A stretch of DNA of 64,000 nucleotides from Legionella cincinnatiensis (GTDB taxonomy: Bacteria; Pseudomonadota; Gammaproteobacteria; Legionellales; Legionellaceae), in NCBI RefSeq assembly GCF_900452415.1, contig NZ_UGNX01000001.1, positions 3,224,001-3,288,000 of the forward strand, given 5' to 3'. Shown in pieces: positions 27,964 through 36,735 of this stretch. How positions within the stretch are numbered: position 1 is the stretch's first letter; the number at the start of each line of letters is the position of its first letter. A program made the position numbers and the translations under genes. The notes below the pieces were generated by a model. It was not told the origin of the DNA, did no database searches, and saw nothing but the letters and a program-made list of their open reading frames with translations.

Positions 27964-28707
27964 ATGAATTACATAATAAGGATAATGTTGCTATGGTGTT
28001 GTATGGTCTCGGCTGCTTTTACAAATATGCTTGAGATTAATATTAATGGTAAGCATTTTCATGTGCCTTGTTGGCTTTCTCAAAAACAACAACTTGGTGC
28101 CGTACTTCTTGTTAATGGCGGAAGCCATTCTCAATCCTCCACTTTATTGGATTATTTAGCGCACCGATTAGCAGAAAATGGATGGATGGTAACTTTACTT
28201 CAGGATGATAAAAGCAATTTCATACCTTGGATGAAACAACTCCCTGAGGTCATTATGACGTTAAGGCAGCAAAAGTTCATGAAAATCGTAGTGTTGCATT
28301 ACGGAGAACAATTACAGCAAACTTTAGATTATTTCGACAAACCGCAAGCTCCAAAAATCGAAGGATTAATTCTGCTTTCGGCCTATCATATACAGCAGCC
28401 TTTAAATAAAAAGCCTGAAATAAATATACCCATTTTTGATATTATAGGGCAATTTGATCTCGGCTTCGTGAAACAAGAACTGGCAATCCGGCAAAAAATG
28501 TTCGAAAATAATAAGAAGAAGTATTTGGCAATAGAAATACCCGGGGCAGAACAAGATTACAAATACAGTCGACAGCTTCTTTTTACCTTTATTCATGGAT
28601 GGATGATGAAACTTCCAGAATTTCAACCATCACCAACATTTATGTATACCTATCAATATCCTTTATTAGATTTCCAACTTAAGTATGAGGATTTGTTCCT
28701 ATCATAG
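27964..28707 (+). CDS. Exported alpha/beta-hydrolase-like protein (DUF3530-like)
   Basis: 247 residues with an N-terminal hydrophobic signal (about 1-20). The pattern of an alpha/beta-hydrolase is visible: LLVNGGSHSQS after the first strands, then a weak central repeat, GLILLSAYH, and a late PGAEQDY. The usual GxSxG nucleophile elbow is not evident (VVLHYGEQ takes its place), so catalysis is doubtful. DUF3530 proteins have this fold and unknown roles. It lies 150 bases after plaA with a REP hairpin between. Confidence 0.55.
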   Translation: MNYIIRIMLLWCCMVSAAFTNMLEININGKHFHVPCWLSQKQQLGAVLLVNGGSHSQSSTLLDYLAHRLAENGWMVTLLQDDKSNFIPWMKQLPEVIMTLRQQKFMKIVVLHYGEQLQQTLDYFDKPQAPKIEGLILLSAYHIQQPLNKKPEINIPIFDIIGQFDLGFVKQELAIRQKMFENNKKKYLAIEIPGAEQDYKYSRQLLFTFIHGWMMKLPEFQPSPTFMYTYQYPLLDFQLKYEDLFLS

Positions 28708-28717
28708 GAAAATGAGA

Positions 28718-29491
28718 TTATTCGCGTAATCCTATTCCTTTTTTCAACAAAATCATATTGAGAATTGTGAGTGAAACTAACATAAGAAAAATAATACCTA
28801 TAGCCAAAGAAATGCTTACTTCACTTTGGCCTATCATTGCATTTCTCAGTGCATTAACCATGTATAAAATAGGATTAAACCAGGATATTTTCTGCCAAGG
28901 TTCTGGCAACATGGTGATACTGTAAAATACCCCCCCCAAATAAGTGAGTGGTGTCAACACAAACGTGGGAATAAGCATAATGTCATCAAAATTACGGGCA
29001 ACCATGGCATTAGTGAAACCTGCCAGTGAAAATATTGCAGACACCAATAAAACCACTAACAGAGTCATAGGCAAGTGGCTTAATTCAATGGTTAAGAAAA
29101 AACTGGCGACAAGAAAAACTAAAAAAGCGACAATTAATCCTCTAAATACTCCCCCTAAAACGTAGCCTAGAAGTAAAAGGCCATGATGCATAGGACTGAC
29201 AAGCATCTCATCGATACTTTTTTGAAAGCGAACACTATACAATGAAGAGGATACATTACCATAGGAATTAACAATTACTGACATCATAATTAGTCCTGGA
29301 GCAATGAACATTGGATAACTCACTCCATCAATATTACCAATGCGAGGCCCTATTAAGCTGCCAAAAATAAGAAAATAAAGTGTGGTTGTAATTACCGGAG
29401 GTAAAAAAACTTGTGACGCAATACGAAACATCCGAACAAGTTCGCGCCTAACCAAAGTATAAAGTGCAATAAGTTGTTTTTTAATGGCCAT
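28718..29491 (-). CDS. yadH: ABC-2 type transporter permease (YadH-like)
   Basis: 257 residues with about six TM helices and the ABC-2 family signature region (GGVFYSITMLPEPWQ, FNPILYMVNALRNAMIG) near the C-terminus. It pairs with the ATP-binding gene, whose end it overlaps by 11 bases. In E. coli YadG/YadH form an exporter of unknown substrate, and the similarity here covers the whole length. Confidence 0.9.
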   Translation of the reverse strand: MAIKKQLIALYTLVRRELVRMFRIASQVFLPPVITTTLYFLIFGSLIGPRIGNIDGVSYPMFIAPGLIMMSVIVNSYGNVSSSLYSVRFQKSIDEMLVSPMHHGLLLLGYVLGGVFRGLIVAFLVFLVASFFLTIELSHLPMTLLVVLLVSAIFSLAGFTNAMVARNFDDIMLIPTFVLTPLTYLGGVFYSITMLPEPWQKISWFNPILYMVNALRNAMIGQSEVSISLAIGIIFLMLVSLTILNMILLKKGIGLRE

Positions 29492-30395
29492 TTTTTATGA
29501 GATCCAAAAAAAGCTCTTCCAAGCGATTAGTTTTATTGCGCATACTATGAATCCGTATTCCTTGCTTGGTGAAGAGCGCGAATGCGTCATTTAAATTTAA
29601 GTGATTATCAACCCTTAATTCTATAGTAGTACTATCAATGAGTGATGGTTTGAAAGGATGTAAATCAGGTAAAGTATCAATGCGATCTTCGGTATTAAAA
29701 ATAAAAGTTTGATGCCGCAATGTTTGTAATAAAGCCTTCATTGAAGTATTTTTTATGATTTCTCCTTTATCAATGATGGCAATGTTCTTACACAATTGCT
29801 CTGCCTCTTCAAGGTAATGAGTCGTAAGAATAATTGTTGTTCCTTCCTCATTCGTACGCCTTAAAAACTCCCACATACTGTGTCTGATTTCTATGTCCAC
29901 ACCCGCTGTAGGTTCATCAAGAATCAATACCTTGGGCTTATGTACTAAAGCCCTGGCAATCATAAGTCGACGTTTCATACCCCCAGACAAATGGCGTGCT
30001 ATAGAATACCGTTTCTCCCAAAGCCCTAATTGTTGTAATAATGATTCAACGTGAGGGCGTGCATTTTTTCGGGAAATTCCATAATAACCTGCTTGATTTA
30101 ATAAAGTTTGTTCACAGGTTTCAAAAATATTAAGATTGATTTCCTGGGGCACAAGTCCTAAACAGGATTTGGCTTTTTCAGGTTCTTTTTCTAAATCATA
30201 ACCATAAATACAGAGGTTACCGGATGTTTTTTTGAGTAAGGTAGTTATTAAACCTATGGTAGTTGACTTTCCCGCACCATTGGCGCCCAGCAAAGCAAAA
30301 AAGTCACCGGTGTTAATGGTTAAATCAATACCTTTCAACGCTTGAACACCATTAGCATAAGTTTTGGACAGCTGTTTAATTTCTAAAGCGTGCAT
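29481..30395 (-). CDS. yadG: ABC transporter ATP-binding protein (YadG-like)
   Basis: 304 residues from ATG 30395 (MHALEIKQLSKTY). A longer start at 30431 would place a TATAAT box inside the gene and adds residues absent from E. coli YadG. Walker A GANGAGKST, Q-loop region LGLVPQE, signature LSGGMKRR, Walker B VLILDEPTAGVD and the switch His in TTHYLEEAE are all intact. The C-terminus matches YadG (IHSMRNKTNRLEELF). No strong Shine-Dalgarno sequence is seen before 30395. Confidence 0.9.
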   Translation of the reverse strand: MHALEIKQLSKTYANGVQALKGIDLTINTGDFFALLGANGAGKSTTIGLITTLLKKTSGNLCIYGYDLEKEPEKAKSCLGLVPQEINLNIFETCEQTLLNQAGYYGISRKNARPHVESLLQQLGLWEKRYSIARHLSGGMKRRLMIARALVHKPKVLILDEPTAGVDIEIRHSMWEFLRRTNEEGTTIILTTHYLEEAEQLCKNIAIIDKGEIIKNTSMKALLQTLRHQTFIFNTEDRIDTLPDLHPFKPSLIDSTTIELRVDNHLNLNDAFALFTKQGIRIHSMRNKTNRLEELFLDLIKNGH

Positions 30396-30420
30396 AAGGG
30401 TAAGTGAAAATAAAAATATC

Positions 30421-30449
30421 ATTATACACAATAATCGTATTTATTCGAA
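30421..30449 (-). promoter_or_regulatory. Candidate promoter of the yadGH operon
   Basis: A perfect TATAAT on the minus strand (30421-30426) with a poor -35, TTCGAA (30444-30449), at 17 bases. The leader would be about 20 bases. Confidence 0.45.
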
Positions 30450-30458
30450 AGCAGGGTG

Positions 30459-30588
30459 TCACCAATCCGGATCTAGTGTCGCGCTCTCTGATGATGAATC
30501 ATCATCATATTCTACAACAGTTCTAATTTCCCGTAATTTTTTAAAAAGGGCCACTAACTCAGGGGGCCCGCTATCACTGGAAGGATAA
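30459..30588 (-). pseudogene. Out-of-frame C-terminal tail of the coiled-coil gene (poly-A frameshift)
   Basis: After the run of 11 A residues (minus strand, 30589-30599) the zero frame stops within six codons. The +1 frame stays open for about 43 more codons to TGA at 30459 and encodes a protein-like tail: YPSSDSGPPELVALFKKL, then REIRTVVEYDDDSSSES and a final LDPDW. Losing one A (10 instead of 11) joins the two frames. Either the gene is broken, transcription slips on the A run, or the run was misread. Confidence 0.65.
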
Positions 30589-31620
30589 TTTTTTTTTTTC
30601 CTCTTCATCGAGTTGTGGCGCCAGCGCTTGTTTCCTCTTTTTCATTTTTTCTAGGGCTCCATTTATTCCATCAAGCAGTTGATCATTACTTAGTGGCGTA
30701 AAAAATGCTTGATTGGCCAAAATTGGCTTTGTCTCTATTTTGGCTTCTTTTGTAGGTGTTGATGTTTTTTCTAAAATAAAAGGAGTTTTTGGGGTTGGGG
30801 GAATTTTGGGTTGGTGTTGATCTTTTGGAGCAGGCGTTTCTATTTTATCGGATATGACACTTATTTCATTGTGTATGACTGTGTCTTTTTCAATAGTTTT
30901 AGGTGATACTACTCGAGATAATTGTACGGTTTCTTCAGTTTGGACAGTCAGCGTAATCGGAGTGGTTGTTAAAGGAGGAAGGATTTCAATAACTGGTTTT
31001 TGTTTTGTGGTCTCATAAAGTGTACCAAGTAATTGAGAGACAGATAATAATTGCTTTTGGGCGGTTATTATTTGTTCATGCATTTCTTCTACAGTCTTTC
31101 GATCGCCAACTAGAGTCTTTAATTGATCATTTTGTAACACTAATTGATTATTTGCTTGCTGTAGATCAGAGATTTGTTTTTTTAGTTGTTCTATTTCACT
31201 TTGATGTATTTTTTGAGTTGAAGCAAAAGCTGTTTGCTGAGCAATTAAAGCGTCTTTAAGATTGCGAATCAAGTTTTCAGAAGAAATTCCAGAAGGACCA
31301 ATATTCATTTCTATAGTGCCTATAGGAGCATATTGTTTTGCAGCAGTATTATATTCCTCAAGAAAGCCTATCCAACAATTCATTAAATAAGGATTGCTTT
31401 TAGCAGACAAAAGGATAGTGATGCTCAAGTTTTCAATAATACTTGCATCATGAAGCGTATCTTGATTTAAAGTTACAATAGAAAGAATTTCCTCCAAGAA
31501 ATGGCTAATGATGCTGTGATTATGTTCTTTAGCCCAATTGTAAAATGCGGGTGTGCCATTTTGTTTGTAATTCATAACAAAATGACCAAATATTCTAAAA
31601 AATTCTTTACTAATTGCCAT
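30574..31620 (-). CDS. Coiled-coil orphan protein, truncated at a poly-A tract
   Basis: I do not recognise this protein. ATG 31620 is chosen because GGAGAGGGAG lies upstream; a start at 31647 overlaps that site. From 31620 the zero frame gives 348 residues: a helical N-terminal domain (about 1-110), a coiled coil (about 140-195, QSEIEQLKKQISDLQQ), a Pro/Thr/Lys-rich linker (about 210-300) and a helical end, DQLLDGINGALEKMKKRKQ. The zero frame ends shortly after 11 consecutive A, while the next frame carries a plausible acidic tail (see 30459-30588). No signal peptide is seen. The domain order and acidic Ser/Glu-rich end are reminiscent of Dot/Icm substrates. Confidence 0.65.
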   Translation of the reverse strand: MAISKEFFRIFGHFVMNYKQNGTPAFYNWAKEHNHSIISHFLEEILSIVTLNQDTLHDASIIENLSITILLSAKSNPYLMNCWIGFLEEYNTAAKQYAPIGTIEMNIGPSGISSENLIRNLKDALIAQQTAFASTQKIHQSEIEQLKKQISDLQQANNQLVLQNDQLKTLVGDRKTVEEMHEQIITAQKQLLSVSQLLGTLYETTKQKPVIEILPPLTTTPITLTVQTEETVQLSRVVSPKTIEKDTVIHNEISVISDKIETPAPKDQHQPKIPPTPKTPFILEKTSTPTKEAKIETKPILANQAFFTPLSNDQLLDGINGALEKMKKRKQALAPQLDEEEKKKLSFQ

Positions 31621-31927
31621 TCTAATTCTCCCTCTCCTTGGAGGCATACAAGTCCATTTAATATCGATTGCGATTAAAATTCAATAAATTTGTATCAAAT
31701 TTCTCTGCAAATTACAAAAAATATATTATGTAAGCGATCTAATTTTTAAAAATTATTCATAATTTCAATCTAATAAAGAGTAATACTCTCATTGCAACTC
31801 TAAACTCATAAGGATTTAATTCGTGCTCTTAAAGTGGAAAAAATAATAAGAAACGCTATTCTTTGGATAAAGAGGTAAACCGTGCTAAGTTTCCAATTAG
31901 AACTATTTTCCATTAAAGAGAAACAAT

Positions 31928-33046
31928 TTGGATAACAACGAAATGCCCCTATTAGAGTCAGCTCAACAAAAAACGAGTGTAGTAATGAATCCTGTAAAAT
32001 TATCTGATTACAGATTGTTAGCAAAACAAAAACTTCCCAAAAAAATTTTTGATTTTATTGATGCAGGTGCTTGTGATGAAATAACAAAGCGAAACAATCG
32101 CAAGGCTTTTGATAATATTAGTTTAAGACCATTGTGTTTACGGGATGTTTCAACAGTCGATTTATCGACTAAAATTTTAAATGTTGAATTAAGCTATCCA
32201 TTGCTCATTGCTCCAACAGCATTCCATCAATTAGTAGATCAACAAGGTGAAGTGAGTACAGCCAAGGCTGCTAAATCCTGTGGTATTCCCATGATTGTCA
32301 GTTCAATGTCAAATGTCGCGCTTGAAGACATCGCAACGGATTCAAAGAATGAGCGTCTTTGGTTACAAATTTATATTTTTAAAAATAGAGCATTAACACG
32401 AGAGTTAATTCAACGTGCTGAAAAAGCAAATTATAAAGCCATACTTATTACTGTAGGTGCTCCAATTACAGGAAAAAGAGACAGAGATGTTCGTAACCAA
32501 TTCGTACTTCCTAATCATCTGACTACTGGTAATTTTAAAAGCACAGTGAGTCATCAAGTTCTTTATGATTTTACTGCTCATGAGCTTGATCCTTCTGTAA
32601 CTTGGAACGATATCGAGTGGGTACAATCCCTGACCAAACTACCTATTATTCTAAAGGGAATTCTTAATCCTTTGGATGCAGATAGAGCTTGTCAGTTAAA
32701 AGTTTCAGGACTCGTTGTATCCAATCATGGAGGCCGTCAACTGGATACAACTCAGGCTACAATTACTGTATTACCAGAAATTGTTAACGTGGTTGCAGGA
32801 CGTACACTCGTATTGATGGATGGTGGTATTCAACGAGGAACTGATATTTTTAAAGCACTTGCTTTAGGTGCAGATGCTTTATTAATCGGTAGAGCCGTTC
32901 TCTGGGCATTAGCTGTTGATGGAGCAAAAGGTGTTCAGTCTATGTTGACTTTATTGCGTGAAGAGTTTGAGGCCGTAATGAAATTAACAGGTTGTCGTAC
33001 TCTTCAAGAAATAAGGGATTTAAATCAATATATCTGTATGTACTGA
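31928..33046 (+). CDS. FMN-dependent alpha-hydroxy-acid oxidase/dehydrogenase homologue with altered active site
   Basis: An (S)-2-hydroxy-acid oxidase-like TIM barrel of 372 residues. The TTG start at 31928 has AAAGAG upstream; ATG 31943 or 31985 are alternatives. The FMN and substrate motifs APTAFHQL, PIILKGIL (Lys) and SNHGGRQLD (His267, Arg270) are kept, as is the Tyr of QIY. By alignment with spinach glycolate oxidase from memory, Tyr24 is Phe43 here and catalytic Asp157 (TVDTP) is Gly177 (TVGAP). FMN binding is likely, but ordinary lactate or glycolate oxidation is not. It opens a three-gene operon with an isocyanide-synthase homologue 9 bases downstream. Confidence 0.85.
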   Translation: MDNNEMPLLESAQQKTSVVMNPVKLSDYRLLAKQKLPKKIFDFIDAGACDEITKRNNRKAFDNISLRPLCLRDVSTVDLSTKILNVELSYPLLIAPTAFHQLVDQQGEVSTAKAAKSCGIPMIVSSMSNVALEDIATDSKNERLWLQIYIFKNRALTRELIQRAEKANYKAILITVGAPITGKRDRDVRNQFVLPNHLTTGNFKSTVSHQVLYDFTAHELDPSVTWNDIEWVQSLTKLPIILKGILNPLDADRACQLKVSGLVVSNHGGRQLDTTQATITVLPEIVNVVAGRTLVLMDGGIQRGTDIFKALALGADALLIGRAVLWALAVDGAKGVQSMLTLLREEFEAVMKLTGCRTLQEIRDLNQYICMY

Positions 33047-33055
33047 AGTAAATTT

Positions 33056-34615
33056 ATGAAAGACGAAACTCTAGACAACACTGAATCAACCTATCAGATT
33101 GGTTTAAATAAAAAACGGGAGGCTGTTATCAGTGCACATTTTATGCACGAAATAAATCATAAGTCCCATTTTCAGCTTTACAGCAGCCAAGAATTTACCA
33201 AGAATGCTGTTTCCATAAGCGAAAATCTATTTTTTGAACATCTACTCCCTGCACTATTACAGGCATCAGAGAAATTTATTTTAGAGCGAGTTTCTGCTGC
33301 CTCAATAAGAGCTAAAAAGAACTATAAAAACTATGGCTTACAGTCGCCAGACAATATAGGCATTAGCGAAGAAATAACTGAAGTGATGTTTGATCGTCAA
33401 TTTTTAAAAGGTTCAAAAGCAAATTCTTCACGCATCATTTTATCTGAAAAAATAAGAACATTGGTGAAGGAGAAAAAACCCATAAAAATGGTTATTCCTG
33501 CCTTGCCTTATAAGTCTTCTTCTCCACTTAAATCTAGGGGGCCTTTACCTGATTTATCGGAAATCAATTTTTTACTTGGTTTATATGAAATTGCCAAAAC
33601 CATTGATTCTATTTATCGTAAAAAAGCCGTTGATGCAAATAGATCACTATCTTCATTTACAATCATTTGTGATGGCAGACGCTTTAATCAGTTTTTAAAT
33701 GAATCTGAAGAGATAATTGATCTTTATCAAACTCATCTATGTTGGTGGATAAAAAAATTAAATATCGCAAATTATATAGAAATTATCGATTATCAAGAGG
33801 TTATTTTGGATTTTCTTCCCTCTAAAATGCAATTAGAAAAAGCAACCATTAGAGCACAGGTACACGATTTTTATTTAAATTTAATGCAACCATTATTGGA
33901 TCCCTATGACATGCCCCACGCACTTTATAAAGCGATTGAAGCGGATCCTGACCCTGAATTATGCAATCCTGAAGGACGGTATATCCCTTTATTTAAGTCA
34001 TTAATCTATACAATTAATTATACAACTCTTTTAAATTATGCTCGTATTCATAAGAAAAATTATGAGGAGCTTTATGTTGAGCTGACCAAGCATTTATTTG
34101 AACCTTATACTCGATTAACCGCAACAGATTTTAAGCAAGTTGAAACATTTATTACAAATACCCAAGCATTTGAAATATCCCAAGCCAAGCTTTTTGAATA
34201 TTTACGACAATCCATGATTCAGGAAGCATGGAACGCTACTATATGTTATTTAGCAGAAGTTCGCAGTGACAGAGATTTACCTCAAGAACCCATTAGTACC
34301 TGTTTTCCTGATCATATTAGGTGGACCATTCATGCAAAACCCGGACAATTGGCAGTATTAATAACTACAGCATTTGGTGACCCCGTTCAACCATGGCATG
34401 GTATAGGGGTGTTTATGCGAACTAAAAATAATAAAATTAAATTATATACACTACCAGTCTTAGCATTGGAAGGAAGTAAGGCTATCCCTGTTCTCATGGA
34501 AAATAGAGGCATAGAGCAACCCCTATTTTATGTATATCCTGATATAAAATTTAAAAGCATGGATGATCTTTTGGAAAAAATTAAGCAAGGATTGACACGT
34601 AAGAGAAAACATTGA
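33056..34615 (+). CDS. DIT1/PvcA-family protein, putative isocyanide (isonitrile) synthase
   Basis: 519 residues. The central block matches the DIT1/PvcA family: IPALPYKSSSPLKS (about 147-160), GPLPDLSEINFLLGL, then ICDGRRFNQFL (Cys205-Asp206-Gly207) and a later CWWIKKLNI. The C-terminus keeps IRWTIHAKPGQLAV and the PWHGIGV motif (446-452). Bacterial IsnA/PvcA enzymes turn Tyr or Trp into isonitriles using ribulose 5-phosphate; yeast Dit1 starts dityrosine synthesis. At 519 residues it is much longer than PvcA (about 330) and nearer to Dit1. The substrate is unknown. It sits between a flavoenzyme and an adenylating enzyme on one transcript. Confidence 0.78.
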   Translation: MKDETLDNTESTYQIGLNKKREAVISAHFMHEINHKSHFQLYSSQEFTKNAVSISENLFFEHLLPALLQASEKFILERVSAASIRAKKNYKNYGLQSPDNIGISEEITEVMFDRQFLKGSKANSSRIILSEKIRTLVKEKKPIKMVIPALPYKSSSPLKSRGPLPDLSEINFLLGLYEIAKTIDSIYRKKAVDANRSLSSFTIICDGRRFNQFLNESEEIIDLYQTHLCWWIKKLNIANYIEIIDYQEVILDFLPSKMQLEKATIRAQVHDFYLNLMQPLLDPYDMPHALYKAIEADPDPELCNPEGRYIPLFKSLIYTINYTTLLNYARIHKKNYEELYVELTKHLFEPYTRLTATDFKQVETFITNTQAFEISQAKLFEYLRQSMIQEAWNATICYLAEVRSDRDLPQEPISTCFPDHIRWTIHAKPGQLAVLITTAFGDPVQPWHGIGVFMRTKNNKIKLYTLPVLALEGSKAIPVLMENRGIEQPLFYVYPDIKFKSMDDLLEKIKQGLTRKRKH

Positions 34616-34629
34616 CCAAGGAGCTGACT

Positions 34630-36090
34630 GTGTCTTTATTTGATTTCATACGTCGCTTAAATCGAGCCCTTATCCTATCTCCGAGTTCATATAAACTCCA
34701 AAATACGGAGCAAATGACCATTCAGCAAACAAGCGATATGCTCACAAAATATCAAGAGTATCAGGATGCACTTTTTTGTTCCGCCCAAACACTACAACAA
34801 ATACGAGATGAACAACTTAGGAAATTACTCATCCATGCCAAGTTAAATTCCCCATGGTATCAAAAAGCATTGGCTCATATTGATGTTGAGAATTTCACGG
34901 AAGAACGATTAAATGAGATTCCCATTATGGATAAAATTACTTTCATGAAAAATTGGGATGCAATTGTTACTGATCGGAAACTTTCATTAGCGCTGGTTGA
35001 AAAACATATTGCAAAAATGAGACGTCACAATAATCTCTTATATCTTCATGATCGCTATCATGTATTGGCTAGTGGTGGTTCTAGTGGGACAAGAGGTGTT
35101 TTTATTTATGATTGGGAAGAATGGAATAAATATTACCTATATATTATACGTCATCCCCTTTATAATCATGATCGCACTCAAATTTTAATTGATCCCACAC
35201 AAAAAACTACAATTGCTCAGGTTATTGTTACTAACACTGTTTATGCTATCTATTCACTTTCGTTAACCTACAAATTTGATAATATAAAAACTCATTATTT
35301 TCCAATTACATTGCCACTTAATCAAATTATTGCTCATCTTAATACGACCCAAGCGGATATTTTACAAGGTACGCCAAGCACTATCCATAAATTATGTCTC
35401 GAAGCGCTTAAAGAGCATCTCCTCATTCAACCCAAGGTTATTTGTGTTGGAGGAGAACCTTTATATAAGCCGATCCGCGAATTAATAAAAAAAGTCTGGC
35501 CAAATGTCTTTGTTTTTAATACCTATGGAACATCTGAAGGTTTATTTGGAATGAACTGCTGTGCAGATAGTGAAGTAATGCATTTAAACGACGATGCGTG
35601 CATTGTTGAGCCTGTTGATGAATTGAATAGGCCCGTGCACAAAGAGGTTGTCCCTTATAGACTTTATTTTACTAATTTATATAACTATACATTACCAATT
35701 ATTCGTTATGAGGTATCTGACCAATTATTATTTCTAGATAAAAAATGCACTTGCGGGATCCAGCATCAACTTATTGCCGAACCTCAAGGGCGTCCTGAGT
35801 TTGATTTCATTTATCCTGGAAATATTTTTGTACATCACTTAATTTTTGTAACCCCACTTTTACATGAAAAAAATATTCGTGAATATCAAGTAATTCAAAC
35901 AAAAAATGGAGTAGATATTAAAATCTTAACTACTGGTTATGTGAATAAGATCCAATTACAAAATCATATTTGTGCTCAATTAAGTAACCTAGGTATTGTA
36001 AAACCTCAAGTTAAATTGATTGAAGTATCCGAGTTTGAATACCTTCCTTCCGGTAAATTACGCCGATTTTTAAAACTTAATCCATCATGA
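34630..36090 (+). CDS. PaaK/CapK-type adenylate-forming enzyme
   Basis: 486 residues from GTG 34630, chosen because AAGGAG lies exactly six bases before it; the frame also opens at TTG 34612, overlapping the previous stop. Adenylation motifs are intact: the phosphate loop SGGSSGT (148-154), TYGTSEG (298-304), YRLYFTNL...PIIRYEVSDQ, a Cys pair CTCG, and the C-terminal SGKLRR with the catalytic Lys476. PaaK/CapK enzymes activate a carboxylate (often aryl acetate) as an acyl-AMP, then transfer it to CoA or another acceptor. Here it probably activates the substrate or product of the neighbouring DIT1/PvcA homologue. Confidence 0.85.
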   Translation: MSLFDFIRRLNRALILSPSSYKLQNTEQMTIQQTSDMLTKYQEYQDALFCSAQTLQQIRDEQLRKLLIHAKLNSPWYQKALAHIDVENFTEERLNEIPIMDKITFMKNWDAIVTDRKLSLALVEKHIAKMRRHNNLLYLHDRYHVLASGGSSGTRGVFIYDWEEWNKYYLYIIRHPLYNHDRTQILIDPTQKTTIAQVIVTNTVYAIYSLSLTYKFDNIKTHYFPITLPLNQIIAHLNTTQADILQGTPSTIHKLCLEALKEHLLIQPKVICVGGEPLYKPIRELIKKVWPNVFVFNTYGTSEGLFGMNCCADSEVMHLNDDACIVEPVDELNRPVHKEVVPYRLYFTNLYNYTLPIIRYEVSDQLLFLDKKCTCGIQHQLIAEPQGRPEFDFIYPGNIFVHHLIFVTPLLHEKNIREYQVIQTKNGVDIKILTTGYVNKIQLQNHICAQLSNLGIVKPQVKLIEVSEFEYLPSGKLRRFLKLNPS

Positions 36091-36149
36091 AGATAATGAG
36101 CCTATACGTTCAGACTTATTTTATCTTGAAAAAATTTTCCAATTGCTTC

Positions 36150-36566
36150 TTAGAAGGGTTGAATGCTCACAGAGGATTGCAACACTTCTTTTAATTGTTG
36201 ATTTAATTTTTCTAATAACTCTTTTGATCCATTAAGTTGTTTGTCAAGCTTCGTTAATTTCTCCTCAAGAATTTTATATTCTTTCTTATGTATATTAAGT
36301 AATTCTTGTGCTAATGCTTGCAACCCCTCTTTCTTTTCTTCTATTACTGATTTTAAAGTTCGTTCATCAACTTGTATTTGCTCAAACAACTGTAACAATT
36401 TTATTCCAATTTCTGATTTATCTATATTCTCTTGGATTGTGTTAATTTCATGCTGAGTTTTATTTATAGCGTCATTTATGAACTGAACTTTTTTCTCAAT
36501 TTTGGAGTCTGATGGACTTTTAATGGCAGTGCTAAAAAAATCATGTACATTTTTGCGAGATTTCAC
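36150..36566 (-). CDS. Small coiled-coil orphan
   Basis: 138 residues starting at GTG 36566, with GGAGAG five to six bases upstream; a TTG at 36587 is less likely. Nearly all of it from residue 25 to 130 is one long heptad-rich coiled coil (Leu, Glu, Lys, Gln). No signal or TM. No family recognised. It converges with the adenylating-enzyme gene. Confidence 0.55.
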   Translation of the reverse strand: MKSRKNVHDFFSTAIKSPSDSKIEKKVQFINDAINKTQHEINTIQENIDKSEIGIKLLQLFEQIQVDERTLKSVIEEKKEGLQALAQELLNIHKKEYKILEEKLTKLDKQLNGSKELLEKLNQQLKEVLQSSVSIQPF

Positions 36567-36735
36567 AAATGCTCTCCAATACAGCAAGTATTTAAATTTT
36601 AAAAATAGAATTATTTTAGCACAATATTAATAATAAATAGCTATTTATTTAAAAATAGCGGCACTACGTATTTGATAACAACAGCGATCAATTCAAAATT
36701 GTCTATTTTTTATCTTAAAAAGATAAGTAGAATTC

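Noticed and set aside
31928..33046. Plain L-lactate dehydrogenase (lldD)
   Set aside because: The fold fits, but two residues needed for the normal reaction are replaced and the operon partners are not lactate genes.
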